Shown in pieces: positions 5,668 to 12,320 of a stretch of DNA of 12,320 bases. Position 1 is the first letter of the stretch. Each line of letters opens with the position of its first letter. The DNA is from Chloroflexota bacterium (lineage in GTDB: Bacteria; Chloroflexota; Dehalococcoidia; DSTF01; JACRBR01). The stretch is taken from assembly GCA_021813085.1 (NCBI GenBank), contig JAKAMA010000033.1, positions 1 through 12,320 on the forward strand, given 5' to 3'. A program made the translations under genes and the position numbers. The notes under the pieces were generated by a model, which worked only from the letters and a program-made list of their open reading frames with translations, ran no database searches and was not told where the DNA came from.

Positions 5668-6531
5668 TCACCCCGCCATGAACGCGATGATCTCCGCGTT
5701 CACGCGCTCCGGCGCCTCGCGCATCATGAAGTGTCCAACGCCCTCGACCTTCTTCAGCGTGAGGTTGGAGAAGAACTCCGGCAGCCTGTCCGACCACGCG
5801 TACGGCAGGATCGCGTCGCCGTCGCCCCACAGCACGGTCGTCGGCGTCCTCACCGTCAGGTCGCCCGACGTCTGCATGCCGCCGCGCAGCGCCGCGCGGT
5901 AGCAGTTGAAGCCGCCGCGCAGCGCGCCCGGCTGCGAGTAGGCTTCGACGTACTCCGCGATCTCCTCGTCGGTCCAGAGATCCTTCTTCGCGCTCCACGC
6001 CGAGAGGAAGTGGCGCAGGTAGATCTCCGTCGCCTTCCGGCTCGATCCGACCAGATCCTCGGCCCACGGCTGCTGGTGGAAGATCTGGTACCAGGTGTGG
6101 AAGACGTGGGGCAGATCGAACCAGCGCGCGCCGATGCCGGGGTAGGGCGGGTCGAAGAGCATCAGCTTCTCGAGCCGCTCCGGATACATCCGCGCGAAGC
6201 GCTGCGTCCACACCGCACCGAAGTCGTGCGAGACGATGCGCACGCGCCCGAAGCCCAAGCCATCGATCAGCGCGCGGATGTCCTCGGCGAACTGCGTGTC
6301 GCTGTACCCCACCTCCGGTGGGAGGTCGGGCTTGTCGGAGTACGCGTAGCCGCGCATGTCCGGCACGATCACGTCGAAGCGCCCGGACAACGGGCCGATG
6401 TTCAGGTGCCACTCGTACCAGAACCCGGGCCAGCCGTGGATCAGCAGCAGCGGCTCACCGCGCCCCTGCCGCACGTAGTGCAGCCTGATGCCGTTGACCG
6501 TCGCGTACTCGCCGGGGATCTGGCCCGCCAT
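5668..6531 (-). CDS. Alpha/beta hydrolase, epoxide hydrolase / haloalkane dehalogenase-like
   Basis: A 287-residue alpha/beta-fold hydrolase. HGWPGFWYEW (32-41) carries the HGxP oxyanion motif. DMRGYAYSDKP (58-68) is typical of epoxide hydrolases, and SHDFGAVW puts the nucleophile at Asp103 in an HDxG elbow. The cap region (about 130-220) is rich in Trp, Tyr and His. WGDGD (235-239) supplies the acid and GVGHF the catalytic His267. An Asp nucleophile means hydrolysis through an alkyl-enzyme ester, as in epoxide hydrolases and dehalogenases, and not a Ser esterase. The lid residues do not let me choose between them. The start is ATG at 6531-6529, with a very strong ribosome binding site, GAGGAGGTG, just upstream. 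It has its own gap from leuS, so it is probably transcribed separately, perhaps with the downstream SDR. Confidence 0.85.
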   Translation of the reverse strand: MAGQIPGEYATVNGIRLHYVRQGRGEPLLLIHGWPGFWYEWHLNIGPLSGRFDVIVPDMRGYAYSDKPDLPPEVGYSDTQFAEDIRALIDGLGFGRVRIVSHDFGAVWTQRFARMYPERLEKLMLFDPPYPGIGARWFDLPHVFHTWYQIFHQQPWAEDLVGSSRKATEIYLRHFLSAWSAKKDLWTDEEIAEYVEAYSQPGALRGGFNCYRAALRGGMQTSGDLTVRTPTTVLWGDGDAILPYAWSDRLPEFFSNLTLKKVEGVGHFMMREAPERVNAEIIAFMAG

Positions 6532-6554
6532 CGAAGCACCTCCTCGTGAGGAAG

Positions 6555-6560
6555 AGCATA
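6555..6560 (-). promoter_or_regulatory. Possible -10 of the hydrolase gene
   Basis: The minus strand reads GCGTATGCTCTTC, with TATGCT at 6560-6555, about 24 bases before the ATG. That leaves room for the GAGGAGG ribosome binding site on a short leader. No clear -35 is seen at 16-18 bases, so this is weak. Confidence 0.28.
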
Positions 6561-6699
6561 CGCGGGCTTCGGCGTACGCAGTAGCGATGACGGGGCGCCC
6601 GCGCTACACCGTGTCGGGGTGCGCTTCGTGGATACACAGGCCACCGCGGCACGACAAGTGGCGTGCGTGCCGCTGTTCGGATCCGCCCGCGATGCCAAC

Positions 6700-6738
6700 G
6701 GTATCACGTTCGACACTTGTGGTATCGAAGTTGATACC
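6700..6738. repeat. Three GGTATC half-sites next to the leuS stop
   Basis: On the plus strand GGTATC occurs at 6700-6705 and 6721-6726, and its inverse GATACC at 6733-6738. The block 6721-6738 (GGTATCGAAGTTGATACC) is an inverted repeat with a 6-base centre. The first and second copies are a 21-base direct repeat. It starts four bases after the leuS stop on the minus strand. A hairpin is possible, but no U-run follows, so it may be an operator-like site and not a terminator. Confidence 0.5.
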
Positions 6739-6742
6739 CCGC

Positions 6743-9232
6743 TCAGGCGCGCACCACGATGTTCAGCAGCCGGTTCGGCACGTAGATCACCCGCACGACC
6801 TCCTTGCCCGCGACGAGCGGCGCCACGCGCCCGCTCGCCAGCGCCCGCTCGCGCGCGGCCTCCTCCGGCGCGTCGAGCGGCAGCGACAGGCGGTCGCGCA
6901 GCTTGCCGTTCACCTGTACCGCGATCTCGACCTCCTCCTCGACGGCCAGCGCGGGGTCGAAGGCCGGCCAGGCCTGCGTGTGGACGCTGTACGGCTGGCC
7001 CAGCCGCTGCCACAGCTCCTCCGCGATGTGCGGCACGGCCGGCGCCAGCATCAGCACCAGCGCGCGCGTCGCCTCGTCCCAGGCGGCGCCGTCGACCGCC
7101 GCGCCGGACTCGCGCAGGCGCGTCAGCTCGTTCGTGTACTCCATCAGCGCCGCGATCATCGTGTTGAAGTGGAACGCTTCGATGTCGCGCGTCACGCGCT
7201 CGATTGTGCGGTGCGTCCAGCGGCGCAGGGCGCGCGTCGCCGGCGCGTCGGCCCGCGCCGCCGTCGCGATCCCGCCGGTCACGACGTTCCAGGCGCGGTT
7301 CAGCCAGCGGTAGACGCCGTTGATGCCGCTCGGGTCGTACGGCCCGCCCTGATCCCACGGCCCCAGGAACATCAGGTACGCGCGGAACGTGTCGGCGCCC
7401 CACTGCTGTACCTGGTCGTCCGGCGCGATGACGTTACCGCGCGACTTGCTCATGCGCTGCCCGTCCGGCCCCAGGATCTGTCCCTGGTTGAAGAGCCGGA
7501 TGAACGGCTCATCGCACTCGAGGACCCCCATGTCGCGCGCGGCCTTGGTGAAGAATCGCGAGTAGAGCAGGTGCATCACCGCGTGCTCGGCGCCGCCCGT
7601 GTACTGGTCAACCGGCAGCCACTTGCGCGCCAGCTCGCGGCTGAACGGCCGCTCGCTGTTGTGCGGGTCGATGTACCGCATCTGATACCACGACGAGCAC
7701 ATGAACGTGTCCATCGTGTCCGTCTCGCGCCGCGCGGGTTCGCCGCCCACCGGGCACGTCGTGTGCAGGAAGCCCTCGTGGTACGTCAGCGGCGACTCGC
7801 CCGTCGGCCGGAACTCCGCGTCCTCGGGCAGCAGCACCGGCAGGTCCTTCTCCGGCACCGGCACCATGCCGTGCGTGTCGCAATACACGACCGGGATCGG
7901 CGCGCCCCACATGCGCTGGCGCGAGATCAGCCAGTCGCGCAGGCGATAGCTGACCGCCGCCCGGCCGTAGCCGTGCGCTTCGGCGTACTTCACGACGGCC
8001 GCGACCGCCTCTTCGTCGGGCGTGCCGTCGAACGGCCCGGAGTTGATCATCGTGCCGCCATGGCCGAGCGCCGCCGTCAGGTCGCCGCCGTCCCAGTCCG
8101 GGTGGCGGAACACCGGCACGATCGGCAGCCCGTACTTCTTCGCGAACTCGAAGTCTCGCTGGTCGTGCGCCGGCACGCCCATGACGGCGCCGGTGCCGTA
8201 CGTCGACAGCACGTAGTCCGCCGTCCACACCGGCACGCGCTCGCCGTTGAAGGGGTTGATCACGTAGCCGCCCGTGAAGACGCCGGTCTTCTCGCGCTCC
8301 GTCGACAGGCGCTCGATCTCCGTCTCCTTGCGCGCGGCCTCGACGTACGCGCGCACATCGGCGGCGCGCTCCGGCGTCGTGAGCTGCTCGGCGAGCGGGT
8401 GCTCCGGCGCCAGCACGAAAAAGGTGACGCCATAGACCGTGTCCGGTCGCGTCGTGAAGATGCGTACCTCCTTCGTCTCGACGCCCGGCACGTCCAGCCC
8501 GAAGCGCAGCTCCGCGCCCTCGCTGCGCCCGATCCAGTTGCGCTGCATCGCCGCGATCTGCGGCGGCCACTGCAGGCCCGAGAAGTCGAGCAGCTCGTCG
8601 GCGTACGACGTGATGCGGAAGAACCACTGGTCCAGGTCCCGCTTGTAGACGGCCGCACCGCAGCGCTCGCAGCGCCCGTCGACGACCTGTTCGTTCGCCA
8701 GCACCGTCTGGTCGTTCGGGCACCACCAGACGGGCGCGTGCTGCTTGTACGCCAGCCCGTGCTCCAGCAGCTTCAGGAACCACCACTGCGTCCACCGGTA
8801 GTACTCCGGCGACGCCGTGATCACCTCGCGGCTCCAGTCGAACATCGCGCCCATCGTCTTGAGCTGGCCGCGCATGTGCTCGATGTTCCGGTACGTCCAC
8901 TGCGCCGGGTGCGTCTGGTCCTTGATCGCCGCGTTCTCCGCCGGCAGTCCGAACGCGTCGAAGCCCATCGGGAAGAGCACGTTGTAGCCGCGCATCCGCT
9001 TGTAGCGCGCCTGCGTGTCCGACGGCGCGATCGCCCACCAGTGGCCGATGTGCAGGTCGCCCGACGTGTACGGCAGCATCGTCAGCGCGTACCACTTTGG
9101 CCGCGGGTCGTCGTCGGGCGTGCGGTAGATCCCGTCCGCGTCCCAGCGCGCGCGCCACTTCGGCTCGATGGCGTGCGGGTCGTAGCGCTCCGCGCGCGGC
9201 GGCTTCTGCTTCGTCTGTGTCTGCTCGCCCAT
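6743..9232 (-). CDS. leuS: Leucyl-tRNA synthetase
   Basis: A class I synthetase charging tRNA-Leu in the cytoplasm, 829 residues from the chosen start, normal for bacterial LeuRS. In order: HIGH (about 61-64, in SGDLHIGHWW), FPMGFDAFGLPAENAA, the zinc-site region WCPNDQTVLANEQV...CERC, the CP1 editing domain with GTGAVMGVPAHDQRDFEF (the Asp that blocks leucine hydrolysis is present), DTMDTFMCSSWY, and the catalytic RMSKS (593-597; Arg replaces the first Lys, a common variant). The anticodon-binding domain and a C-terminal domain (VQVNGKLRDRL ... VIYVPNRLLNIVV) follow. I chose ATG at 9232 because GGGAGG (9243-9238) stands five bases before it; a GTG at 9238 would overlap that site. It lies 55 bases downstream of the mgtC-like gene and under the T-box at 9771-10019. 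Confidence 0.97.
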   Translation of the reverse strand: MGEQTQTKQKPPRAERYDPHAIEPKWRARWDADGIYRTPDDDPRPKWYALTMLPYTSGDLHIGHWWAIAPSDTQARYKRMRGYNVLFPMGFDAFGLPAENAAIKDQTHPAQWTYRNIEHMRGQLKTMGAMFDWSREVITASPEYYRWTQWWFLKLLEHGLAYKQHAPVWWCPNDQTVLANEQVVDGRCERCGAAVYKRDLDQWFFRITSYADELLDFSGLQWPPQIAAMQRNWIGRSEGAELRFGLDVPGVETKEVRIFTTRPDTVYGVTFFVLAPEHPLAEQLTTPERAADVRAYVEAARKETEIERLSTEREKTGVFTGGYVINPFNGERVPVWTADYVLSTYGTGAVMGVPAHDQRDFEFAKKYGLPIVPVFRHPDWDGGDLTAALGHGGTMINSGPFDGTPDEEAVAAVVKYAEAHGYGRAAVSYRLRDWLISRQRMWGAPIPVVYCDTHGMVPVPEKDLPVLLPEDAEFRPTGESPLTYHEGFLHTTCPVGGEPARRETDTMDTFMCSSWYQMRYIDPHNSERPFSRELARKWLPVDQYTGGAEHAVMHLLYSRFFTKAARDMGVLECDEPFIRLFNQGQILGPDGQRMSKSRGNVIAPDDQVQQWGADTFRAYLMFLGPWDQGGPYDPSGINGVYRWLNRAWNVVTGGIATAARADAPATRALRRWTHRTIERVTRDIEAFHFNTMIAALMEYTNELTRLRESGAAVDGAAWDEATRALVLMLAPAVPHIAEELWQRLGQPYSVHTQAWPAFDPALAVEEEVEIAVQVNGKLRDRLSLPLDAPEEAARERALASGRVAPLVAGKEVVRVIYVPNRLLNIVVRA

Positions 9233-9243
9233 GTGCACCTCCC
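9233..9243 (-). promoter_or_regulatory. Ribosome binding site that fixes the leuS start
   Basis: GGGAGG at 9243-9238 is followed by five bases and then ATG at 9232. The in-frame GTG at 9238 uses the last G of this site and so is an unlikely start. Confidence 0.75.
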
Positions 9244-9287
9244 GTGAGGCCGGCCCTTCCCGATCCCTGCCGCGCCCTGGCGGCCCG

Positions 9288-9752
9288 TCAGTCGTGCTCG
9301 TGCCCCGCCTCGTCGTCAGGGTCGCCGTTCGCCTCGCGGCCGAGGGGGCGGATGCTCTTCGTGACGATCCGCAGCTCGAGCAGGATCACGGCGAAGAGCG
9401 CGGCGAATACGGCGACGAGATAGACGTGCGCGCCGACCGCGACGCCGACCGCGGCGGTCGTCCAGATCGTCGCGGCTGTCGTGATGCCGCGCACGCTGCC
9501 ACCCTCGCGCAGGATGAGCCCGGCGCCCAGGAAGCCGATGCCGGAGACGATCTGTGCGGCGACGCGGGCGGCGTCGCCACCGAACAGCCCCGACTCGTCG
9601 GCGAAGAGCGCCGCGCCCATGCAGACGAGCGCCATCGTCCGCACGCCGGCCGGGTAGCCGCGAAACTCGCGCTCGAGGCCGATGCCGGCGCCGAGCCCCG
9701 CCGCCAGCGCGATGCGCCCGATGATGGCCCACTGGTCGGCTGTGTCGATCAT
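9288..9752 (-). CDS. MgtC/SapB-type membrane protein
   Basis: A 154-residue integral membrane protein of the MgtC/SapB N-terminal family. Marks are GLGAGIGLEREFRGYPAGVRTMAL (broadly residues 18-41), VAAQIVSGIGFLGAGLIL and VRGITTAATIWTTAAVGVAVG, plus about four hydrophobic segments between residues 9 and 130. It ends in an acidic, His-containing tail (DPDDEAGHEHD) and lacks the C-terminal ACT-like domain of Salmonella MgtC, so it is the short SapB form. Such proteins are linked to magnesium limitation or ATP-synthase control in some bacteria; the role here is unknown. The start is ATG at 9752-9750, behind GAGGGG. A longer frame upstream would run through the T-box terminator and is rejected. 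It lies between the leucine T-box and leuS on one strand, with 55 bases before leuS, so it should be co-regulated with leuS. Confidence 0.88.
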   Translation of the reverse strand: MIDTADQWAIIGRIALAAGLGAGIGLEREFRGYPAGVRTMALVCMGAALFADESGLFGGDAARVAAQIVSGIGFLGAGLILREGGSVRGITTAATIWTTAAVGVAVGAHVYLVAVFAALFAVILLELRIVTKSIRPLGREANGDPDDEAGHEHD

Positions 9753-9770
9753 GCCCTGCCCCTCACCCGC

Positions 9771-9815
9771 CGAACAAACAGCATGCCCTCCGTCCTCGCA
9801 GGGACGGAGGGCATG
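9771..9815 (-). terminator. T-box attenuator terminator hairpin
   Basis: CATGCCCTCCGTCC (minus sense, 9815-9802) pairs perfectly with GGACGGAGGGCATG (9795-9782) across a 6-base loop. It is followed by CTGTTTGTTCG, a modest U-rich run. The 14-bp stem comes directly after the T-box sequence, as expected of the terminator that the antiterminator competes with. Confidence 0.9.
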
Positions 9816-10019
9816 ACTCCGCGGTACCACCCTGGTTGCCCGGCGCGGCGGGCCCCTCAAGCGGCGCTGTACCGGGCGCACCCGTCGCCGGCTGTCCCGC
9901 CTCCGCGAGCGTCACCGGCGCCGCTCACCGGCGAGTTCGGCGCGCCCGCTGCCGGCTTGCACCGCCGCCGGCTCTCTGCCCCGCGCCTACTACTCCGGAT
10001 CGCCGCGTTCCGTCTGGTT
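9771..10019 (-). promoter_or_regulatory. T-box riboswitch, leucine-specific (CUC specifier)
   Basis: A complete transcriptional T-box leader. Stem I can be drawn: CCGG / AGTAGTA / GGCGCG on the 5' side, the AGAGAG bulge region with the apical stem GCCGGC...GCCGGC and GGTGCAA, then CGCGCC / GAACTCG / CCGG on the 3' side. The specifier loop therefore holds GAACTCG, with the Leu codon CTC at 9935-9933. A stem GCCCGG...CCGGGC follows. Then comes the conserved T-box GGTGGTACCGCGG (9831-9819), whose UGGU bulge would pair with the ACCA end of tRNA-Leu. The terminator hairpin closes the leader. Uncharged tRNA-Leu should favour read-through into the mgtC-like gene and leuS. Confidence 0.93.
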
Positions 10020-10025
10020 GCGCGC

Positions 10026-10056
10026 ATTATACGAAGATCCCATGCGGCGGAGGCAA
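10026..10056 (-). promoter_or_regulatory. Promoter of the T-box / mgtC-like / leuS unit
   Basis: A perfect -10 TATAAT lies at 10031-10026 (minus sense). A candidate -35 TTGCCT is at 10056-10051, 19 bases away, slightly wide. Transcription would start near A10019, just before the first T-box stem. The AT-rich hexamer stands out strongly in this GC-rich stretch. Confidence 0.7.
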
Positions 10057-10158
10057 GCGACGCGGCGCGGCACCGGGAGCGCCCGGATTCGTTCGACCCA
10101 TCGCCTGCTTCAAGGCCACGGCGGCAGCAGGTCGCGTCGGCGGGCCGTCGAGGTGCTG

Positions 10159-10188
10159 TTGCCGCCGCGCCCGGCGCCTTGATAGCAT
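10159..10188 (+). promoter_or_regulatory. Probable tRNA-Ala promoter
   Basis: TTGCCG (10159-10164) and TAGCAT (10183-10188) are 18 bases apart. The predicted start near 10195 would give a short leader before the tRNA at 10213. It fires away from the T-box promoter, so the two are divergent. Confidence 0.5.
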
Positions 10189-10212
10189 GCAGCGCGCCGC
10201 GAAGCCGCGTGT

Positions 10213-10288
10213 GGGGCCGTAGCTCAATTGGGAGAGCGCGACACTGGCAGTGTCGAGGTCAGGGGTTCGAGCCCCCTCGGCTCCACCA
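10213..10288 (+). tRNA. tRNA-Ala (anticodon GGC)
   Basis: A 76-base tRNA. The acceptor GGGGCCG pairs with CGGCTCC (one G-U pair; the G3-U70 identity pair of alanine tRNAs falls at this place). The D arm is GCTC...GAGC. The anticodon stem CGACA/TGTCG holds the loop CTGGCAG, with GGC at 10246-10248, reading GCC and GCU. The T arm is AGGGG-TTCGAGC-CCCCT, the discriminator is A (10285) and CCA is encoded (10286-10288). Confidence 0.97.
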
Positions 10289-10451
10289 CTCAACACCGTA
10301 AGAACCCTTCCGGACTCCGCTTGGTTGCATGCGGGCCGAGATGCCACAGCGGGTGTCGTGACCGTCGGCGTGGAGCCTGCGAGACTGATCGGCCCCGCCG
10401 CGGAGATGTCGCCAACGGGCGACCTCACGTCAGGCTGCGTCAACATCCGGG

Positions 10452-11459
10452 TCAACTTCGCCGCTGGTACTTGCTGGCCATGTACTCGTCTACCCAGGCG
10501 CGGGTGCTGCGCCACTGCCCATCTGGTCCCTTCTGCGCCTTCAGCCGCCCACGTTCGATGGCTGCCCGGAGCATCACCACACTCCGCTTTCTTGTCGCGA
10601 GGGCGGGAAGCGGAACGAGGCGGTGCGGTCCTGCCACAGCAGGCACGACGAAGCGATAGAGATTGTCGGTGACAGCCCGGGCGATGAGCTCGCCGAGCGG
10701 GCCGGGATCTCCAGCGTCCGCTTTCCGCAGCGCCCGCAGGTACCTGTTGCGGTCTCGCGTGTAGATGACCGCAGGTGGATAGCCAAAGCGCACCAGGGTC
10801 AGGTTGAGAAGCAGACGCCCCGTTCGCCCGTTGCCGTCGAGAAACGGGTGGATCCTCTCGAAATCGCCATGTGCCGCGGCAATGGACTCGATGGGGTTCT
10901 CAGCAGAATCGATCGCGGAAAGAGACGTGATCCAGTCCGCCATCGCGGCCGCGACCTCGACCCAGGACGGAGGGACCATCCCGCCGGGGAACGCCTGGAT
11001 GTCGTGCTGCCGGAAGCTGCCTGGTCGCTCGTCAGGCGTGGCATTGGGGTGGGGCGCCACGCCCCACACGGGTCCGAGCGCAAGCTCGTGAACGTGACGA
11101 ACCTCAGTGAGGGTGAGCGGCGCCTCAGGGTTCCAGTCCCCCGGATCGAGTGCCTGTCCGTAGACCCACTGCGCCGCGTCGGCGTAGCCTGTCACCTCCA
11201 TGTACTCCCGGAGCTCTTTGTTCCCGACGGCTCGGCCTTCCGCCAAGAGAGCCTCTACCTGCTGGATGACGAGGGTGTTGCCCTCGAGCGCGGTGGAGTG
11301 GTGTGCCTCCTGGTACCAGATCGAGGTCCAGATGCCCTCGGCTTCGCTGGGTGTGGGCAGCCCGCCCATGCGCTCGCGCAGCTCGGCGATGGCTTCGCTC
11401 AGCCGTTGGTACACCAGATGGCGGGGCGGGCGGCCCCGGTGGGAAGTGTTGTGCTGCAC
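10452..11459 (-). CDS. Fic-domain protein (predicted AMP-transferase) with N-terminal inhibitory helix and C-terminal DNA-binding-like domain
   Basis: A 335-residue Fic protein, predicted to transfer AMP (or another nucleotide part) to hydroxyl side chains of target proteins. The core motif HPFLDGNGRTGR (204-215, catalytic His204) is complete. STALEG (55-60) matches the (S/T)xxxE(G/N) inhibitory motif, with Glu59 expected to block ATP's gamma phosphate. The motif lies N-terminal in the same chain, so this is a class II, self-inhibited Fic. PGSFR (146-150) is the usual loop before the Fic core. Residues ~275-335 (LPALATRKRSVVMLRAAIERGRL...RAWVDEYMASKYQRRS) look like a small winged-helix or excisionase-like domain, often found in this Fic type. 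The start is GTG at 11459, with no ribosome binding site and a promoter right at the start. The gene stands alone; its target is unknown. Confidence 0.9.
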   Translation of the reverse strand: MQHNTSHRGRPPRHLVYQRLSEAIAELRERMGGLPTPSEAEGIWTSIWYQEAHHSTALEGNTLVIQQVEALLAEGRAVGNKELREYMEVTGYADAAQWVYGQALDPGDWNPEAPLTLTEVRHVHELALGPVWGVAPHPNATPDERPGSFRQHDIQAFPGGMVPPSWVEVAAAMADWITSLSAIDSAENPIESIAAAHGDFERIHPFLDGNGRTGRLLLNLTLVRFGYPPAVIYTRDRNRYLRALRKADAGDPGPLGELIARAVTDNLYRFVVPAVAGPHRLVPLPALATRKRSVVMLRAAIERGRLKAQKGPDGQWRSTRAWVDEYMASKYQRRS

Positions 11460-11492
11460 CGGGACAAATCATAACACAACAAACCCTGTGTT
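11460..11492 (-). promoter_or_regulatory. Fic promoter with overlapping inverted repeat; probably leaderless
   Basis: TATGAT (minus sense, 11473-11468) is a good -10 ending eight bases before the GTG start, so the mRNA would begin at or next to the start codon. This agrees with the missing ribosome binding site. AACACA (11473-11478) and TGTGTT (11487-11492) form an inverted repeat with an 8-base centre, reaching from the -10 into the spacer. A regulator, possibly the Fic C-terminal domain itself, could bind there. The -35 is poor (GCGACA at 18 bases). Confidence 0.5.
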
Positions 11493-11764
11493 GTCGCGTC
11501 CAGATTTGTTCGAGGCCAACGCAACAACATCTCACCCACCCGGAGCGGCTGAGCCGCAGCGAAGGCGCCGCCGACGCCCGTCGCTTGGGCGAGAAACGGC
11601 GACGACGCTGATCGGGCCGGGCAGCGTTCGCACCGGTCACGGCACGGCTACGACCGGCGCGGCGACCGTCAGGGCCTGGTTCGCGCCACGTGGGGCCACG
11701 CCCAACCCTTCCCCTCTCAGACCCTGCGTCTCGAAGGCCCCACCGCAGCGGGCGCTCGCACGCG
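11460..11764. other. 305-base stretch without a gene
   Basis: It lies between the Fic start and the stop of the FAD oxidoreductase. Apart from the Fic promoter at its left end, I see no gene, RNA or terminator. The part 11500-11540 is richer in CAACAA words, and the rest is plain GC-rich sequence. Open frames crossing it on either strand have no family motif. Confidence 0.5.
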
Positions 11765-12320
11765 CTAACCCCCTGTTGTCTGCTGTCCGTCGTCTGCCGT
11801 CCCGCCCGGAAGCCACGCGCCCGCAGCGCGCAGCGCCACCTGCAGCGACGGCACGTCGACCTCCTGCACCGCGCCGCCGGCGCGCAGCGCCTGCACCGCC
11901 GCGACGCCCGCCGCCTCGCCCGTCGCGAAGCACGCCGGGATCTCCTTCGTCGCGTGGTGCACGCGATGGTCGACGCTGATGCAGCGCCCCGCCGCCAGCA
12001 GGTTCGACGTCCGCAGCGGCAGCAGGCTGCGATAGGGGATGTGGTAGACAGCGCCGTACTTGGTCCAGTGGCCCGTGCTGGCGATGGTATCGTCGAACAC
12101 GGTGTCCACCTCGTCGCGCGCCAGCACGTGCGCGCCGCGCAGCCGCCGCGACTCGGTGATGCCGAGCGTCAGGGCCACATCGGTCAGGTACGCGTCCTCG
12201 AAGCCGGGAGCCTGCGCGCGCAGCCGCGCCACCTCCTCCATCACCATGCGCCGGCACTCGACCTCCGCGAACGTCAGGTCATCCGGGTCCGTCGCGTCGA
12301 TGCGGCGGGCGATGCAGATC
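11765..12320 (-). CDS. FAD-dependent oxidoreductase, C-terminal part (FAD_oxidored family), 5' end cut off
   Basis: The visible ~184 residues run from the window edge without a start (RRIDATDPDDLTFAEVECRRMV...). They match the C-terminal part of the FAD-dependent oxidoreductases whose N-terminus holds the GxGxxG FAD site, which is not visible here. Family marks are AEVECRR, PGFEDAYL, LGITESRRLRGAHVLARDEV, then IPYRSLLPLRTSNLLAAGRCISVDH, a cofactor-side segment with the AGR motif, and TGEAAGVAAVQAL. A C-terminal helix (VDVPSLQVALRAAGAWL) follows. Full-length members have roughly 430-600 residues. The substrate is unknown. The last ~9 residues (DDGQQTTGG) are encoded by a degenerate intergenic repeat, so the original stop was probably a little earlier. 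An internal Met at 12247 is not the start. Confidence 0.82.
   Translation of the reverse strand, partial: ICIARRIDATDPDDLTFAEVECRRMVMEEVARLRAQAPGFEDAYLTDVALTLGITESRRLRGAHVLARDEVDTVFDDTIASTGHWTKYGAVYHIPYRSLLPLRTSNLLAAGRCISVDHRVHHATKEIPACFATGEAAGVAAVQALRAGGAVQEVDVPSLQVALRAAGAWLPGGTADDGQQTTGG
11773..11802. repeat. CTGTTGTCTGCTGTC-type degenerate repeat inside the 3' end of a CDS
   Basis: The plus strand reads CTGTTGTCTGCTGTCC followed by GTCGTCTGCCGTCC, with the same words as the array at 647-710. On the minus strand it is read through as the last codons of the FAD oxidoreductase. Confidence 0.65.

Noticed and set aside
6488..9247. Plus-strand 919-codon frame opposite leuS
   Set aside because: It is an antisense shadow of leuS, caused by strong codon bias in GC-rich DNA; it is full of Arg, His and Val with no domain.
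9753..9881. Longer start for the MgtC-like protein
   Set aside because: The extra 43 codons would be read through the T-box and terminator hairpin, have no membrane-protein character, and a good ribosome binding site precedes the ATG at 9752.

Overview
This is a GC-rich bacterial window that mixes a chromosomal backbone, mostly on the minus strand, with one small accessory island on the plus strand. An F420-dependent NADPH reductase, two classical short-chain dehydrogenases, an epoxide-hydrolase-like enzyme, an FAD-dependent oxidoreductase and a transcription-terminating T-box in front of leuS suggest an F420-using bacterium. Chloroflexota is my first guess, helped by the degenerate intergenic repeats, and Actinomycetota the second. 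The taxonomy is inference from content and style only.

Layout: 1-581 (minus) is the 5' part of npdG and runs off the left edge. 721-1503 (minus) is an SDR. 1650-1739 and 1801-1887 (minus) are tandem tRNA-Ser genes (GGA and CGA). 1888-2520 has no supportable gene. 2521-3914 (plus) is a tight two-gene cassette of Nmad3-family and Nmad2-family putative nucleotide-modification proteins. It is followed at 3943-4503 by a chimeric pseudogene: the first ~30 codons of a DUF2779-like protein joined to the C-terminal part of an IS1380-family transposase. 4716-5471 (minus) is a second SDR, 5668-6531 (minus) an alpha/beta hydrolase and 6743-9232 (minus) leuS. 9288-9752 (minus) is a MgtC/SapB-type membrane protein, and 9771-10056 holds a T-box leader with its promoter. 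10213-10288 (plus) is tRNA-Ala(GGC), 10452-11459 (minus) a Fic-domain protein, and 11765-12320 (minus) the C-terminal part of an FAD-dependent oxidoreductase that runs off the right edge.

How the parts work together: the T-box at 9771-10019 carries a CUC (Leu) specifier and a UGGU bulge, so it should sense uncharged tRNA-Leu and control leuS. The mgtC-like gene lies between the leader and leuS and should share that control. The oxidoreductases, hydrolase and F420 reductase look like redox and xenobiotic-type metabolism typical of such genomes; nothing in the sequence fixes their substrates.

The most interesting accessory element is the Nmad3-Nmad2 pair. It faces against all surrounding protein genes, sits between tRNA-Ser genes and an IS remnant, and belongs to families predicted from genome context, not biochemistry, to take part in base modification. 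Two families of short degenerate repeats also decorate the 3' sides of several minus-strand genes, and one of them has become the coded C-terminus of the FAD oxidoreductase.
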